Assembly (NCBI RefSeq): GCF_900156685.1
Contig: NZ_FTOJ01000009.1
Location: 108,797 to 172,796 of the forward strand
Direction: 5' to 3'
Origin: Chryseobacterium piscicola
Lineage (GTDB): Bacteria > Bacteroidota > Bacteroidia > Flavobacteriales > Weeksellaceae
Length of the DNA stretch: 64,000 nucleotides
A model generated the notes under the pieces. The model had not been told where the DNA came from. It saw only the letters and a program-made list of their open reading frames with translations, and did no database searches. The stretch's first letter is position 1; the number at the start of each line of letters is the position of its first letter. Below are positions 63,043 to 64,000 of this stretch, piece by piece. The position numbers and the translations under genes are program-made.

Positions 63043-63804
63043 TTATTGTTCTTGAATTTTACACAAATAACAAAGAAGCCAAATTGTAATTCCCGTTTTA
63101 ATTTTTAAACTTCTTACTTGATTTTCAGTTATACCAATATTCGGTTGATGGACGTTGCATAGTATTGAATAACAATCACAGATGTATTGAATATCATTTC
63201 GGGTAAATTCTTCCAAAAATCCATACTCAAATTTGTTCGTAAAGTACTCTATTTTTTTACTTCGAGATACTTTAACAAAATGGATTTCTTGTTTTCCTTG
63301 ATGATATTTTTTAAATTCAGATTTGAACATTTCATCATTTTTGATCTTTTCAATTGGTGCGAGTTGATCTTCAATCAGGTATTCGAGGATTGTTCTTAAT
63401 GAAATTAAGCAATGTCTTAATTTATCCGGATTTTCTGAAGATTCCAAAGCGTAATTGGCTCCCAACCATAAGTCTTCTAATTGTAATTCAGATAAGAGAG
63501 GAATTAAGTTTTTGTCGAGTAGATTTTCTTTTTCTATTATTGTTTCATCGGCAAGACTGTCAACTAAGGATTCCTTTAATTCTTCAGTTGATTTGAGATT
63601 TAAAATCTCTAAATCTGTTATGAAAGCAAATTGAACTTCTGGATTATTTGATATTTTTTCACTGATTTTTGAGATTCCCTTTAGAGATTCGAATACATCA
63701 GAGTTATAAAAAATATTATTAGAAAAATCTGGAATCAATTTTTTATAATCTGGGAAATCAAAATTTGGAACTACATCTTCAGGAAGTGTAATTTTTGGAA
63801 ACAT
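63043..63804 (-). CDS. Hypothetical protein, element cargo
   Basis: The 253-residue protein is acidic, with no signal peptide. The N-terminal half is rich in Glu/Ser/Leu (ILNLKSTEELKESLVDSL, LLSELQLEDLWLGANYAL). The C-terminal part (about 125-250) holds KLRHCLISLRTILEYLIEDQ and a basic segment (FVKVSRSKKIEYFTNKF), then helices rich in Cys and Trp. This loosely recalls helical C-terminal domains found in phage-defence proteins, but I cannot assign a family. It faces the recombinase pseudogene and is probably cargo. Confidence 0.6.
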   Translation of the reverse strand: MFPKITLPEDVVPNFDFPDYKKLIPDFSNNIFYNSDVFESLKGISKISEKISNNPEVQFAFITDLEILNLKSTEELKESLVDSLADETIIEKENLLDKNLIPLLSELQLEDLWLGANYALESSENPDKLRHCLISLRTILEYLIEDQLAPIEKIKNDEMFKSEFKKYHQGKQEIHFVKVSRSKKIEYFTNKFEYGFLEEFTRNDIQYICDCYSILCNVHQPNIGITENQVRSLKIKTGITIWLLCYLCKIQEQ

Positions 63805-63869
63805 TGAACTTATGGATATACTAATTTAACGTCCAGTTAAAGTTAAGCATAAAACCTTAATTTTAAGAT

Positions 63870-64000
63870 ATGAAACAAGAACGAAAAATTTATGATCCTG
63901 CTTTCAAAACCCAAGCAGTTCAATTGAGCAAAGAGAGAAATAATATATCAGAATTAGCCAGAGAACTCGGTATTAAAGTGACTTTGCTATACAAATGGCG
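63870..64000 (+). CDS. IS3-family transposase OrfA, cut by the window end
   Basis: The first 43 or so residues (MKQERKIYDPAFKTQAVQLS, then ERNNISELARELGIKVTLLYKW) match the helix-turn-helix OrfA of IS3-family elements. The gene continues beyond the window. The left end of the element probably lies within 63810-63869, but no terminal repeat can be confirmed without the other end. Confidence 0.8.
   Translation, partial: MKQERKIYDPAFKTQAVQLSKERNNISELARELGIKVTLLYKW

Noticed and set aside
1..64000. CRISPR array
   Set aside because: No regularly spaced direct repeats and no cas genes were seen.

Overview
The window comes from a low-GC member of the Bacteroidota, most likely class Flavobacteriia near Chryseobacterium/Elizabethkingia. 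The evidence is: type IX secretion C-terminal tails (13358-15961, 43634-45556), upstream motifs matching the Bacteroidota promoter TTTG-N19-TAnnTTTG instead of -35/-10 boxes, few Shine-Dalgarno sequences, a long two-part signal peptidase I, RluF, GxxExxY proteins, and many secreted TPR or small beta-rich proteins with Sec signals. The genus is inferred from overall protein character, not from a database search.

Layout. 0.1-3.2 kb: housekeeping (uppP, truB, a small secreted protein, rluF). 3.3-5.8 kb: three tandem secreted paralogues. 6.2-11.2 kb: a Type III restriction-modification locus with a GxxExxY gene between mod and res. 11.2-18 kb: rpsA with a structured leader, an M36 metalloprotease, an EamA transporter and rplS. 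18.8-22.2 kb: the two subunits of a 3-oxoacid CoA-transferase, separated by an ABC exporter on the opposite strand. 22.4-25 kb: a TPR histidine kinase and NarL-type regulator. 25.1-30.9 kb: an uncharacterised six-gene operon of exported proteins in which two unknown domains occur separately and fused. 30.9-39.3 kb: an IS256 remnant, a DUF4197 gene, and a glycan-degrading run (GH20, glycosylasparaginase, CutC, GxxExxY, GH2 mannosidase) interrupted by a palindromic MITE-like element. 39.5-46.6 kb: priA, PBP4-type DacB, an M1 peptidase and TonB. 46.8-54.8 kb: a chromosome-partition and envelope run (parA, parB, DUF5683, dapB, lepB, a degenerate signal-peptidase paralogue, WbqC, subtilisin). 54.9-56.1 kb: a lipocalin and an OmpA lipoprotein. 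56.2-59.7 kb: a four-gene cluster matching the polyprenyl-phosphoryl-arabinofuranose pathway (UbiA, DprE1, DprE2, HAD phosphatase). 59.8-61.3 kb: cysteine desulfurase and thioredoxin. 61.5-64 kb: tRNA-Asp followed by the left end of an integrated element: a tyrosine recombinase broken by one in-frame stop, an unknown gene and the start of an IS3-type transposase.

The most unusual items are the domain-shuffled exported operon (25.1-30.9 kb), the signal-peptidase-like protein that has lost its Lys and shifted its Ser (51.7 kb), the MITE-like palindrome (36.1 kb), the arabinose-donor cluster (56.2 kb) and the rpsA leader pseudoknot candidate (11.2 kb). No CRISPR array or rRNA was seen. All functional calls rest on motif reading and family knowledge; no searches were run.
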